DNA of 64,000 nt, from NCBI GenBank assembly GCA_000721375.1, contig JOGW01000002.1:124001-188000 (forward strand), written 5' to 3'. Below, piece by piece: positions 48,719-57,295 of this stretch (its first letter is position 1; each line of letters starts with the position of its first letter). This DNA comes from Streptomyces sp. NRRL B-3428. Its GTDB lineage: Bacteria; Actinomycetota; Actinomycetes; Streptomycetales; Streptomycetaceae. Under the pieces are notes generated by a model. That model saw nothing but the letters and a program-made list of their open reading frames with translations, had not been told where the DNA came from and made no database searches. Made by a program: the position numbers and the translations under genes.

Positions 48719-49717
48719 GTGCCAAACGTGACCCGAGCCGATGTCGCTCAAGCCGTGCGCAACCCGCTCGCCTACATCGCCGAGCGCTGGACCCCGTCAC
48801 AGCGGATGCTCCAGCGCGCGGTCCTCGCGTCGCTCGTGATGAACGTCGCCATCGTCGTGACCGGCGGCGCCGTCCGCCTGACCGGTTCGGGCCTCGGCTG
48901 CCCGACCTGGCCCAAGTGCACCGACGACTCGCTCACCGCGACCAGCGAGATGGGCTTCCACGGTGTGATCGAGTTCGGCAACCGCATGCTCACCTACGTG
49001 CTGTGCGCCGCGGTCGGCTGGGCGATCATCGCGGCGCGCTCGGCCAAGCCGCACCGGCGCAGCCTGACGAAGCTGGGCTGGCTGCAGTTCTGGCTGGTCA
49101 TGGGCAATGCGGTGCTCGGCGGCATCGTGGTGCTCGTCGGCCTCAACCCGTACACGGTGGCCGCCCACTTCCTGCTCTCCACGACACTGATCACCGTCGC
49201 CACGGTGATGTGGCAGCGCGCCCGCGAGGGCGACGGCGCACCGCGCCCGCTGGTGGGCAAGGCGATCAAGCAGCTGGTGTGGTTCCTGACGATCGCGGCC
49301 GGACTGCTCGTCGCCGTCGGCACGGTGGTCACGGGCGCGGGACCGCACGCGGGCGACTCCAGCGAGGTGCACCGCATCCCGCTGAACTGGGAGGACGTCT
49401 CCAAGCTGCACGCTGTCCTGGCCTGGGTCGTGGTCTCGCTGACCTTCGCCCTGTGGTTCGTCCTCAAGGCCGTCGACGCCCCGCCGGGACCGCTGCGCCG
49501 CACCCGCGACCTGTTCCTGATCCTGCTCGCCCAGGGCGCGATCGGTTACGTCCAGTACTTCACCGACCTGCCGGAGATCCTGGTCGGTGCGCACATGCTG
49601 GGCTCGTGCCTGGTGTGGATCGCGGTCGTCCGCGTGATGCTCGCGCTGCGCGAGCGCCCCGAACTCGAACTCTCGCTCCCCACGCAGGGCGAGGCCCAGC
49701 TCACCGGCGCGCGCTGA
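48719..49717 (+). CDS. ctaA: heme A synthase (COX15/CtaA family)
   Basis: 332 residues, about eight transmembrane helices in two four-helix halves. Landmarks are VTGGAVRLTGSGLGCPTWPKC with the conserved cysteine pair region, HGVIEFGNRMLTYVL and NPYTVAAHFLLSTTL with heme-ligand histidines, KLHAVLAWVVVSLTF and VGAHMLGSCLVW. CtaA oxidises heme O to heme A for the aa3 cytochrome oxidase. GTG 48719 fits a leaderless start after TACGAT; ATG 48710 is in frame but would lie within the promoter. ctaB, the preceding step, is 6 kb away. Confidence 0.92.
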   Translation: MPNVTRADVAQAVRNPLAYIAERWTPSQRMLQRAVLASLVMNVAIVVTGGAVRLTGSGLGCPTWPKCTDDSLTATSEMGFHGVIEFGNRMLTYVLCAAVGWAIIAARSAKPHRRSLTKLGWLQFWLVMGNAVLGGIVVLVGLNPYTVAAHFLLSTTLITVATVMWQRAREGDGAPRPLVGKAIKQLVWFLTIAAGLLVAVGTVVTGAGPHAGDSSEVHRIPLNWEDVSKLHAVLAWVVVSLTFALWFVLKAVDAPPGPLRRTRDLFLILLAQGAIGYVQYFTDLPEILVGAHMLGSCLVWIAVVRVMLALRERPELELSLPTQGEAQLTGAR

Positions 49718-49790
49718 CCGTCCGGGGCCCGTTGTCAGTGCCCCCTCCTAAGGTGAACCCGATCTTGCCGAATGCGGAGAGGGTGGGGCC

Positions 49791-50279
49791 ATGGGTGCCA
49801 GTGGCTGGGAGTACGTCACTTCGTACGAGGGTTCCGTCGAGGCTTCGTTGAGGGCGCTGCACGCCCGGGTCTTCGAGGAGATCTTCGGGGACGACGACGC
49901 GTACGCGACGCTCGACGAGCTGTGGGACGACGAGGAGTTCATCGGCGAGGAGGGGACGCACTCCATCCTCGACATCCAGCGAGTGGTGTACCTGCGTACG
50001 CCGCCGTCGCCCGACGACATACGTGACTACAACACCCTGCGCCCCCTCGGACTCGACCGCGTGCGGTACCACTTCGGCACCGAGCGGCCGACGCCCGCCC
50101 GGTTCGAGGCCCTGCTCACCGAGGCCCGTGGGGCGTCCCGCGCGACCTGGCCGCGCCCCGGAGACACCCTCCGCGACGAGCCGCACATGCGCTGGTCCGG
50201 TCTGTACGTCCTCCTGTACGGGACGGACAAGGACGCCGACCCCAGCCACGTGGGAATCTTCGGCTACTCCGGCGACTGA
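49791..50279 (+). CDS. conserved hypothetical protein
   Basis: 162 residues, acidic and soluble. GWEYVTSYEGSVEASLRALHARVFEEIFGD, THSILDIQRVVYLRTPPSPDD and HMRWSGLYVLLYGTDKDADP give it a recognisable shape typical of a widespread Streptomyces family without known function. GGAGAGG precedes ATG 49791. It is a single gene between ctaA and the convergent amidohydrolase. Confidence 0.7.
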   Translation: MGASGWEYVTSYEGSVEASLRALHARVFEEIFGDDDAYATLDELWDDEEFIGEEGTHSILDIQRVVYLRTPPSPDDIRDYNTLRPLGLDRVRYHFGTERPTPARFEALLTEARGASRATWPRPGDTLRDEPHMRWSGLYVLLYGTDKDADPSHVGIFGYSGD

Positions 50280-50288
50280 CCGCCCCGT

Positions 50289-51512
50289 TCACCGCAGGGA
50301 AGCGCGCGCCCCGGAACTCCCCTGCCCCGGAACGCGGAACCCGGGGCCGGCCGCACCGGCAGTACCGGCCTCCGGCACACGCGCACCTGCGCCTTCCGGC
50401 GTCCGCGAAACGGCCGTGCGCGCGAGCCGCTCACCCAACCCGTACACCCGCTCCGCGTTCCCCGCCCCGATCATCGCCGCCACCCGGTCCGCGTCCGTAC
50501 GCGACCAGGCGCCTTCGGCCACCCACCCGCCGAGCACCCGGCCCACGGCCTCACGGAAGGAACGCGCGGCGACCACGTGCAGTTCGGGCAGCCCCCGCGC
50601 CCCGCTGGAGAACAACAGCTTCCCGAACGGGGCGAGTTCGAGCAGCTCCGCGAAGAGCGCCGCGCCACGGGCGCCCGAGCGCACCAGGGCCGGGCCCAGA
50701 TCCGCGTACACATGCGGGAAGATCCCGGCCAGATGGGCCGCGTGCCGGTGGTACGGATAGCCGTGCATCAACACGATGTCGGTCCCGAGCCCCGCCGTCG
50801 CCCGCGCGAACCGCGTCACGTACGCGCCGGGATCGCCCGCCCCCGAGTGCAGCTGCAGCGGAAGTCCGCTGGCCACCGCGATCCACAGCAGATGCCGCAG
50901 CAGAACGGGATCCCTCAGCTCGCCGCCCACCTGACGCGCCGCGAGCCAGCGCCCGGCGGCCCCGCGCACTTCTCCTGCGTCCGGCGGCTCGGGCACGAGA
51001 GCGAGGCCGTGGCGCTCCCCGGCCACCGAGGTGAACGCGACCGCGGTGGAAGCCGCCCCGTGCACCGACTCCGCGAGATTGGCCAGAAAGGACTCCACCG
51101 TCCCTGAGGTGTCCGCCACCTGCTCGGCGAGCAGTTCGAGCCGCACGAGCTCATGGGCCGACGCCCCGCCCGCCGCCCCCAGTTCGGCCGGTCCTGTCAG
51201 GTCGTCGGGCAGCCCCGTGTCGACCAGATACGCCGTGATCCCGCTCCCCCGCAGCAGCCGCCGCCCCGCCTCCACCACACCCAGCTCCCGGCGCCGCGCC
51301 AGATAGTGCGGCGCCGGACAGTGCGGTTCGAGATCGAGCAGAGGTGGACACCAGCGGCGTACGGCGAAACCCGTCTGCGTGTCGAAGAACGTCGTACCCG
51401 GCGCGGGAGGTCCCTCCCCGCGCCCCAGATGCGCCTCGAACGTGCCGAGACCGAGCTCGGTGCGCAGCACGCCGTGGCAGTGCTGGTCCACCAGGGACGG
51501 GGTGTCGATCAT
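50289..51512 (-). CDS. amidohydrolase-superfamily protein
   Basis: 407 residues of the amidohydrolase_2-like TIM barrel. DQHCHG near residue 9 supplies the two metal histidines, LQLHSGAGDPG and LMHGYPYHRHAAHLAGIFPHVYAD supply further ligand histidines, and GAGNAERVYGL is the closing motif. The plan resembles FluG-type N-terminal domains and other metal-dependent hydrolases or lyases. The C-terminal 40 residues are Gly/Ala/Pro-rich and poorly ordered. Substrate unknown. Confidence 0.8.
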   Translation of the reverse strand: MIDTPSLVDQHCHGVLRTELGLGTFEAHLGRGEGPPAPGTTFFDTQTGFAVRRWCPPLLDLEPHCPAPHYLARRRELGVVEAGRRLLRGSGITAYLVDTGLPDDLTGPAELGAAGGASAHELVRLELLAEQVADTSGTVESFLANLAESVHGAASTAVAFTSVAGERHGLALVPEPPDAGEVRGAAGRWLAARQVGGELRDPVLLRHLLWIAVASGLPLQLHSGAGDPGAYVTRFARATAGLGTDIVLMHGYPYHRHAAHLAGIFPHVYADLGPALVRSGARGAALFAELLELAPFGKLLFSSGARGLPELHVVAARSFREAVGRVLGGWVAEGAWSRTDADRVAAMIGAGNAERVYGLGERLARTAVSRTPEGAGARVPEAGTAGAAGPGFRVPGQGSSGARASLR

Positions 51513-51577
51513 CGGGGCTCCCTGTGGTGGACCGTTGACTCCCTACGGTCCTAACGCGACAGCCCCGCCCAGGTGTT

Positions 51578-51616
51578 GCTGGTGCCAGTTCCGGCAGGTC
51601 AGGAACTGGCACCAGC
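51578..51616 (-). terminator. long perfect hairpin after the MMPL gene
   Basis: Perfect 15-bp arms 51578-51592 and 51602-51616 with a 9-nt loop, 26 bp past the stop of the MMPL gene and 66 bp upstream of the amidohydrolase start. Terminator most likely; an operator role for the next gene is possible. Confidence 0.72.
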
Positions 51617-51641
51617 AGGTCGGGAACGGGCAGCAGCGGTC

Positions 51642-53945
51642 TCAGACCCGGGGCCCCACCCCGACCTCCTCACGACGCGGCTCGGGCACCGCCGCCTCGT
51701 CGTGGGTGAGGTCCGGCATCCGGTTCAGCCACTTCGGCAGATACCAGTTGCGCTCGCCGAGCAGGGCCATCGTCGCGGGCAGGAGCACCCCTCGGATGAT
51801 GGTCGCGTCGATCAGGACGGCGGCCGCGAGGCCCACGCCCATCTGCTTCATCGACTGCATGGACAGCGTTCCGAAGATCGCGAACACGGCGACCATGATG
51901 ACGGCGGCGCTGGTGACGACACCGGCCGTGGTGACGACTCCGTGCTCGATCGCCTCCTTGGTCGTGCGCCCCTTCAGCCGCGCCTCACGGATCCGCGAGA
52001 CCACGAACACGTGGTAGTCCATCGACAGACCGAAGAGGATCACGAAGAGGAACAGCGGCAGCCAGGTGATGATCGCGCCCACCCCTTCCGCGCCGACCAG
52101 GGACGCACCCCAGCCGTGCTGGAAGACCGCCACGAGGATCCCGTACGCAGCCGCCACCGACAGGAGGTTGAGCACGATCGAGGTGATCGCGATCGTCAGC
52201 GAGCGGAAGGAGAGCAGCATCAGGAGGAAGGCGAAGACGACGACGAAGGCGAAGACCGGAGTCACCGCGCCCACCAGCTGGTCGTTGAAGTCCTTCGAAC
52301 CCGCCACCTGACCGGTCACCGGAGCTTCCAGACCGTCGACCTTGCCGAGCGTCGCCGGCCGCACCTCGTCGCGGATCAGCGCCAGGCTCTCCTCGGCCTT
52401 GTCCTGGTCTGAGCCGCCGACGAGCGGTACGGAGATCAGCGCGATGTTCTGCTCCGCACGCACCTTGATCTCCACCGGGCCGCGCGAGGCACCCGAACTC
52501 ACCGCCTGCGCCCGGAAGTCGGCAAGCGCCGTCTTCACCTCGGGCGCGTTGATGTCCTTCGCCCTGACGACCACCTCGGCCGGCTCGGAGCCGCCCGGGA
52601 AGGCGTCGTTCAGTCGGTTGTACGTGGCCACGATGGGCAGCGAGTCGCCGAACTCCTGGTCCAGGGTGAGGTTCTGGGTCTTCATCCCGAGCGCCGGAGC
52701 CGCCACGGCGAGCAGCGCACCCGCCGCGATCACCACGGAGAGGGCGGGCCTGGCGAGCACGGTCCGCAGGACCCGCTTCCAGAACCGGCTCTCACCGTTG
52801 TTCGCCGAAGCCTGTGCCGAACCGTTCGCGGAGCCCCCGTTCGCCGCTCCGGCCTTCTTGGCACCCCGCCTCTTCTCCGGGTGCAGGAACGGAATCCGCC
52901 CCTTCTCCACCCGGTGCCCGAGCAGCGAGAGCAGCGCCGGAAGCACCGTCACGGAACCCACCATCGCGACCGCGACCACCATCAGGGACGCGAGCCCCAT
53001 CGCCTCGAACTCCGCGAGCCCGGTGAACAGCATGCCCGCCATCGCCACACACACCGTGACACCGGAGACGATGATCGCCCGGCCGCTGGTGGCCGCCGCG
53101 ATCTCCAGGGCCGCGCGCGGATCGCGCCCGGCGGCCCGCTCCTCGCGCTCACGCCGCAGATAGAACAGGCAGTAGTCGACCCCGACGGCCAGACCCACGA
53201 GCAGCATCACGGAGTTGGCGGTCTCGCTCATCGGCTGCAGATGGCTGACGATCGCCATCAGGCCCATGGTCGCGACGATCGCCGTCACCGCGAGCGCCAC
53301 CGGCACCAAAGCCGCGACCACGGCGCCGAAGGCCACCAGGAGAATGCCGATCGCCACCGGCACCGCCGAGTACTCGGCCCGCTGGAAGTCACTGCCGAAG
53401 GCGTCGTCGAACTCCTTCTGCATGCTCGCGCCGCCGATCTCCTCGATCCACAGCGCCTCGTGCTCGTCCTGTACGCCGGCCACCGCGTCGAGGACCGGCT
53501 GTACCTCTTCCGCCGCGTCCTCGGCCTTGCCGCGCATGTCGAACTGCACCAAGGCGGTCCGCCCGTCCTTCGACACGCTGTCACTGTCGTACGGCGAGGT
53601 GATCCGGGTCGCCTTGCCCGTGGCCTCGACCGCGGCCATCACCTCGTCCACCGCCGCGCGGAAGGCCTCGTCCGTCGCCTTGACCCCGCGGTCCTTCGCC
53701 TGGATCAGGACGCTCTCACCGGCCGGTTCCTCCAGGCCCGAGTCGTCCATGATCCGGGACGCCTGACGGGTCTCGCCCGGCAGGCTCTCGCTCTGATCCA
53801 CGTCCGCGCGGCCGACCGCACCGCCGATGCCCATGGCGAGCACCACGAACAGCAGCCAGATGCCGACGGCCGCCCAACGGTGGCGTGCGCTCCAGCCGCC
53901 CGCCCGGGCCGCTAACCCGCGTACCGGCGTCGTCCGATTCCCCAT
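51642..53945 (-). CDS. MMPL family transporter
   Basis: 767 residues with 11-12 transmembrane helices in two RND-like halves. Each half has a large outer loop after helix 1 (about 45-200 and 440-570) and a block of helices with the proton-relay motifs GLAVGVDYCLFYL and FGLSMDYHVFVVSRI (the Asp-Tyr pairs). A Ser/Ala/Asn-rich linker lies at about 375-400. MMPL pumps move lipids, polyketides or drugs using the proton gradient. No biosynthetic genes are adjacent, so the cargo is unknown. ATG 53945. Confidence 0.92.
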   Translation of the reverse strand: MGNRTTPVRGLAARAGGWSARHRWAAVGIWLLFVVLAMGIGGAVGRADVDQSESLPGETRQASRIMDDSGLEEPAGESVLIQAKDRGVKATDEAFRAAVDEVMAAVEATGKATRITSPYDSDSVSKDGRTALVQFDMRGKAEDAAEEVQPVLDAVAGVQDEHEALWIEEIGGASMQKEFDDAFGSDFQRAEYSAVPVAIGILLVAFGAVVAALVPVALAVTAIVATMGLMAIVSHLQPMSETANSVMLLVGLAVGVDYCLFYLRREREERAAGRDPRAALEIAAATSGRAIIVSGVTVCVAMAGMLFTGLAEFEAMGLASLMVVAVAMVGSVTVLPALLSLLGHRVEKGRIPFLHPEKRRGAKKAGAANGGSANGSAQASANNGESRFWKRVLRTVLARPALSVVIAAGALLAVAAPALGMKTQNLTLDQEFGDSLPIVATYNRLNDAFPGGSEPAEVVVRAKDINAPEVKTALADFRAQAVSSGASRGPVEIKVRAEQNIALISVPLVGGSDQDKAEESLALIRDEVRPATLGKVDGLEAPVTGQVAGSKDFNDQLVGAVTPVFAFVVVFAFLLMLLSFRSLTIAITSIVLNLLSVAAAYGILVAVFQHGWGASLVGAEGVGAIITWLPLFLFVILFGLSMDYHVFVVSRIREARLKGRTTKEAIEHGVVTTAGVVTSAAVIMVAVFAIFGTLSMQSMKQMGVGLAAAVLIDATIIRGVLLPATMALLGERNWYLPKWLNRMPDLTHDEAAVPEPRREEVGVGPRV

Positions 53946-53995
53946 GTCGGGATGTCCCCCTCGAAGTCACTGCGCCCAACTCGACTTCCACGAAG

Positions 53996-54019
53996 GTATG
54001 GGCGCCATAAGCGCCATAC
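53996..54019. promoter_or_regulatory. imperfect palindrome upstream of the MMPL gene
   Basis: GTATG-G-GCGC (53996-54005), CATAA, GCGC-CATAC (54011-54019) is a near-perfect inverted repeat with one extra G in the left arm, 50-74 bp upstream of the MMPL start. TetR-family regulators usually control MMPL pumps through such sites, but no regulator gene is adjacent. Confidence 0.45.
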
Positions 54020-54102
54020 GTCGTGCGGCCCGACGAGGTCCGCGCGCGCGGACTCATCCGTCCGGCACCGCGTGCCTAGGCCTCAGGGATGAGAGGAAGA
54101 AT

Positions 54103-54130
54103 GAACGCCCCTTACACGTAAGGCGCGTTC
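54103..54130 (-). terminator. hairpin after the small conserved gene
   Basis: 13-nt arms GAACGCCCCTTAC (54103-54115) and GTAAGGCGCGTTC (54118-54130) pair with one mismatch and a 2-nt gap at the centre, 22 bp past the stop of the gene at 54153-54515. Its near-perfect symmetry also fits a regulator site. Confidence 0.5.
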
Positions 54131-54152
54131 CTCGTGTGTCCCGGTGCTCGGG

Positions 54153-54515
54153 CTACTTGTTCGCGGGACCACCGACCTGGATCCCGGCCATCCGCGTCCA
54201 CTCGTACGGACCGGTCTTCACCTTCGCCGCGAACTCGCCGTCGAAGTCCTCGTGCACGGTGACCCCGGCCTTGGCGACCGCGGCCTCGGCCACCGCGTGG
54301 CTGGTCGCGAACACATCGCCCCAGCCGCCGTCCTGCCCGACGAGCACGATCCGCGTACCGCGCCCGCCGACATACGCCAGCTGCGCCTCGGCCCCACCGT
54401 GCTCCTTGGCGAACGCGCCGATCCGCTTGGCCAGCTTGGCCGCGGTGCGCTCGTCCTTGGTGCTCTTCGCGGCCGTGCTGTCCTGGGCCGCGGTCTCCGT
54501 CTCGGTCTCTGCCAT
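54153..54515 (-). CDS. conserved hypothetical protein
   Basis: 120 residues. Charged Glu/Thr/Lys N-terminus (AETETETAAQDSTAAKSTKDER), then a compact alpha/beta part (RIGAFAKEHGGAEAQLAYVGGR, GTRIVLVGQDGGWGDVFATS, HAVAEAAVAKAGVTVHEDFDGE). No membrane segment. It looks like a conserved Streptomyces protein without known role. ATG 54515 gives the natural start; the longer reading has no family-like sequence. Confidence 0.72.
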   Translation of the reverse strand: MAETETETAAQDSTAAKSTKDERTAAKLAKRIGAFAKEHGGAEAQLAYVGGRGTRIVLVGQDGGWGDVFATSHAVAEAAVAKAGVTVHEDFDGEFAAKVKTGPYEWTRMAGIQVGGPANK

Positions 54516-54627
54516 GAGCCAGATGCTACCGACGGGTAGATCAACGCGCGACGCCCGGCCCCAGTGGCCTCGGCCACGCGGCTGCGCCCATTCCCCCCTC
54601 GCCCCGTCCGTGGTAACACCTCTCCCC

Positions 54628-55683
54628 ATGGGCGACTCGGTCGTGGTGGGCATCTGCTACACGCCCCATTGGGATGTACGGCCGCGGGAAACCGTTGCCG
54701 CGGACCTCGCCGAGACGGCCGCAGTGGACCCGCGGATCGAGCTCGTCGACTGCCGCTACACGGAGCCCGATGCCCTGCGCACGGCCCGCAGCGCACCGCC
54801 TCCGCATGACCACTTGCGGTCCATGACCCCGGAACTGACCGCGGCCCAGCGCGATGTGTTCGCCCGGGCCGAGGTGATCCTCGCCGCGGATCTCCCCTTC
54901 GGCATCGCCGAGCTCGCCCCACGCCTGCGCTGGGTCCAGGGCATCAGCGCGGGGGTGGGCCACCTTCTCTCGGCCGGCCTCGGCGGCGTGCGTCTGACGA
55001 CGGCGGCCGGTGTGAGCGCCGCCTCCGTCGCCGAGTTCGCCCTGTCCCGCCTCCTGGAACACGCCAAGCGGCTGCGGGAGATCGACGGGATCCAGCGGAT
55101 ACGGGGCGACCGGCGCCCCTTCGGCACCCAGCTCTCCGGCCGCACGCTGGGAGTGATCGGCCTCGGCCGGATCGGCATCCGTATCGCCGCGTACGCGCAC
55201 GCCCTCGGCATGGACGTCCTGGCCGTCCGCAGGGACCTGACGGCTCCCCGCCCGCCGTACGTATCCGAGGTGTACACACCCGCGCAGCTGCACACCTTCC
55301 TCGGCCGCTGCGACGCGGTGATCGCGGCTGCCCCCGAAACCCCGGACACAGCGGATCTGATGAACGCGGACGCATTCGCGGCGATGCGTGAAGGCGCGTT
55401 CTTCTGCAATGTGGGCCGCGGCTCACTCGTCGACGAGACCGCTCTGATCGAGGCCCTGACCTGCGGCCATCTGGCCGCGGCAGCCCTGGACGTGACCCGC
55501 GAGGAACCCCTCCCCGCCGACAGCCCGCTGTACGACGCCCCGCGACTGGCCCTCTCCCCGCACGTGGCGACGGCCGCCGGCGACCACTTCACCGGCGTCT
55601 TCACACTCTTCCGCGAGAACCTGGCCCGCTACCTGGACGGCCGACCGCTCCTCAACGAGGTCGACAAGACCCTCGGCTACTGA
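54628..55683 (+). CDS. D-isomer-specific 2-hydroxyacid dehydrogenase family protein
   Basis: 351 residues. LRWVQGISAGVGHLL opens the catalytic part, GRTLGVIGLGRIGIRIAAYA is the NAD-binding loop, NVGRGSLVDETALIEALTCGHL holds the conserved Arg region, and ALDVTREEPLP plus ALSPHVATAAGD give the Glu and His of the active site. It resembles GhrA/phosphoglycerate-dehydrogenase-like reductases of glyoxylate, hydroxypyruvate or similar acids. A cupin gene follows 14 bp later on the same strand, so they may share a pathway. Substrate unknown. Confidence 0.85.
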   Translation: MGDSVVVGICYTPHWDVRPRETVAADLAETAAVDPRIELVDCRYTEPDALRTARSAPPPHDHLRSMTPELTAAQRDVFARAEVILAADLPFGIAELAPRLRWVQGISAGVGHLLSAGLGGVRLTTAAGVSAASVAEFALSRLLEHAKRLREIDGIQRIRGDRRPFGTQLSGRTLGVIGLGRIGIRIAAYAHALGMDVLAVRRDLTAPRPPYVSEVYTPAQLHTFLGRCDAVIAAAPETPDTADLMNADAFAAMREGAFFCNVGRGSLVDETALIEALTCGHLAAAALDVTREEPLPADSPLYDAPRLALSPHVATAAGDHFTGVFTLFRENLARYLDGRPLLNEVDKTLGY

Positions 55684-55697
55684 CGGGAGATCTGCAG

Positions 55698-56015
55698 ATG
55701 ACCGAGCGCACCCTGGGCGACATAGCGACGGAGCTGCTCTTCGAGAACGACCGCGTACGAGTCTGGGAACTACGCCTGGCCCCCGGCGAGCGCAGCGCCA
55801 CCCACCGCCACGACCTGGACCATCTCCTGATCCAGATCTCCGGTGACCGCATCGCGATCGAACCCGAGCCGGACACGGAGGGCCCGTTCAAGGACTACTT
55901 GGCGGCGGACGTGATCCCGGGAGTGGTCGTCCCCGTGGACCGCGGAGGCATCGAAACAGCGGTCAACGTCGGTGACCAGCCGTACCGGGAGATCATCGTG
56001 GAGCTGAAGGACTGA
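55698..56015 (+). CDS. cupin-domain protein
   Basis: 105 residues with one cupin barrel. ATHRHDLDHLLIQISGDRIA is the metal-binding motif 1 (His-x-His and a further His); motif 2 is in the second half but degenerate. Small cupins of this kind are often metal-dependent dioxygenases or sugar-acid binding proteins. Co-directional with the hydroxyacid dehydrogenase and probably co-transcribed. It ends 3 bp from the convergent ctaB stop. Confidence 0.8.
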   Translation: MTERTLGDIATELLFENDRVRVWELRLAPGERSATHRHDLDHLLIQISGDRIAIEPEPDTEGPFKDYLAADVIPGVVVPVDRGGIETAVNVGDQPYREIIVELKD

Positions 56016-56018
56016 GCC

Positions 56019-56963
56019 TCAGCGCAGGAACGGATCCACCGCGACTGCCACGAACAGCAGCGACACATACGTGATCGACCAGTGGAAGAGCCGCATCTCC
56101 TTGAGCTTCGCGCCCGTGACCTCGGCGTTCGCACGGTTCTGGAGACCGTGCGCCTCCCAGAGCCAGAACCCGCCCGCGAGCAGCGCCACCGACGTGTAGA
56201 ACCAGCCGGTGTAGCCGAGCGGGGTCAGCAGGAGCGAGGCCCCGACCATCACCCAGCTGTAGAGGACGATCTGCCGCGCGACCACCTTGTTGGAGACGAG
56301 CACCGGCAGCATCGGCACACCCGCACGGGCGTAGTCGTCCTTGACCTTCATCGACAGCGGCCAGTAGTGCGGCGGCGTCCAGAAGAACATCACGAGGAAG
56401 AGGATGACGGGCGCGTACGACATCGAGTTGGTCACCGAGGACCAGCCGATCAGGACCGGCATACAGCCCGCGATCCCGCCCCACACGATGTTCTGCGAGG
56501 TCCGCCGCTTCAGGATCATCGTGTAGACGACCGAGTAGAAGACGAGCGCGCCGAGCGCGAGCCAGGCCGACAGCCAGTTGACCGCGAAGCCGAAGAGCAG
56601 CGTGGAGCCGATCGCGAGCGCGATACCGAAGGCAAGGCACTCACGCGGGCTCACCATGCCGGTGACCAGGGGCCGCTGCGACGTGCGCTCCATGAGGGCG
56701 TCGATATCGCGGTCGTACCACATGTTCAGGGCGTTGGCCCCGCCCGCCGACAGATAACCGGCGAAGCAGGTCACGACGACCAGCCACAGATCCGGCACAC
56801 CCTGCTCGGCGAGGAACATCACCGGCACGGTCGTGATGAGAAGAAGCTCGATGATCCGCGGCTTCGTCAGCGCCACAAAGGCCAGGACACGGGCCTTGAA
56901 CGGTCGACGGCTAGTGCCTTCAGATCCCAGCACTCCCGCAGGACGGGACTCAACGGCCGTCAC
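56019..56963 (-). CDS. ctaB: protoheme IX farnesyltransferase (heme O synthase)
   Basis: 314 residues of the UbiA prenyltransferase family with about eight or nine helices. [43 protein letters not shown] (the NxxxDxxxD-type farnesyl-diphosphate motif), [23 protein letters not shown] and [20 protein letters not shown] (second Asp motif) are all present. CtaB makes heme O, which CtaA turns into heme A. The GTG start at 56963 ([10 protein letters not shown]) is chosen; AGGGGTG precedes it. A reading upstream adds a Ser/Arg-rich stretch with no family similarity. Divergent from tkt. Confidence 0.93.
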   Translation of the reverse strand: MTAVESRPAGVLGSEGTSRRPFKARVLAFVALTKPRIIELLLITTVPVMFLAEQGVPDLWLVVVTCFAGYLSAGGANALNMWYDRDIDALMERTSQRPLVTGMVSPRECLAFGIALAIGSTLLFGFAVNWLSAWLALGALVFYSVVYTMILKRRTSQNIVWGGIAGCMPVLIGWSSVTNSMSYAPVILFLVMFFWTPPHYWPLSMKVKDDYARAGVPMLPVLVSNKVVARQIVLYSWVMVGASLLLTPLGYTGWFYTSVALLAGGFWLWEAHGLQNRANAEVTGAKLKEMRLFHWSITYVSLLFVAVAVDPFLR

Positions 56964-57295
56964 GCACACCCCTGACAGAGACTCCAGCGAGCGCACCGGA
57001 GTCCTGTTCGATGTGAACACCCGGTAAAGGCTCGCGCGTACCAGGCCACTGTAGAGGTTGGCCATACCTCGCTTATCGCGGGGGTGGGTCGTGTTGCCGA
57101 AGGCGATGGCGCCCGCCTCCGGAGGCGGATCCGCCCGAGGCCCGGCAGTCTGGAATGACTCGAAAAAATGCACGCCTCAGCGGCGGTAGGCTCGACACCG
57201 CGAGCCGGGCGGCGCAGGCCATCGGGCTCGGACCCGGCCGGCGCACGCCGCCGGTTTCGACATGTGGAGCATGTGGAGAGGAGCCCTGACCCAGG
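56964..57295. other. 332-bp divergent region between ctaB and tkt
   Basis: Holds the promoters of ctaB (minus) and the tkt operon (plus). On the minus strand TACAGT (57053-57048) is a good -10-like hexamer for ctaB. On the plus strand TAGGCT near 57188 could be a -10 for tkt; no matching -35 is convincing for either. A short direct repeat atgtggag occurs twice at 57262-57277, next to the tkt ribosome-site region (GGAGAGGAG). No gene is seen. Confidence 0.4.
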
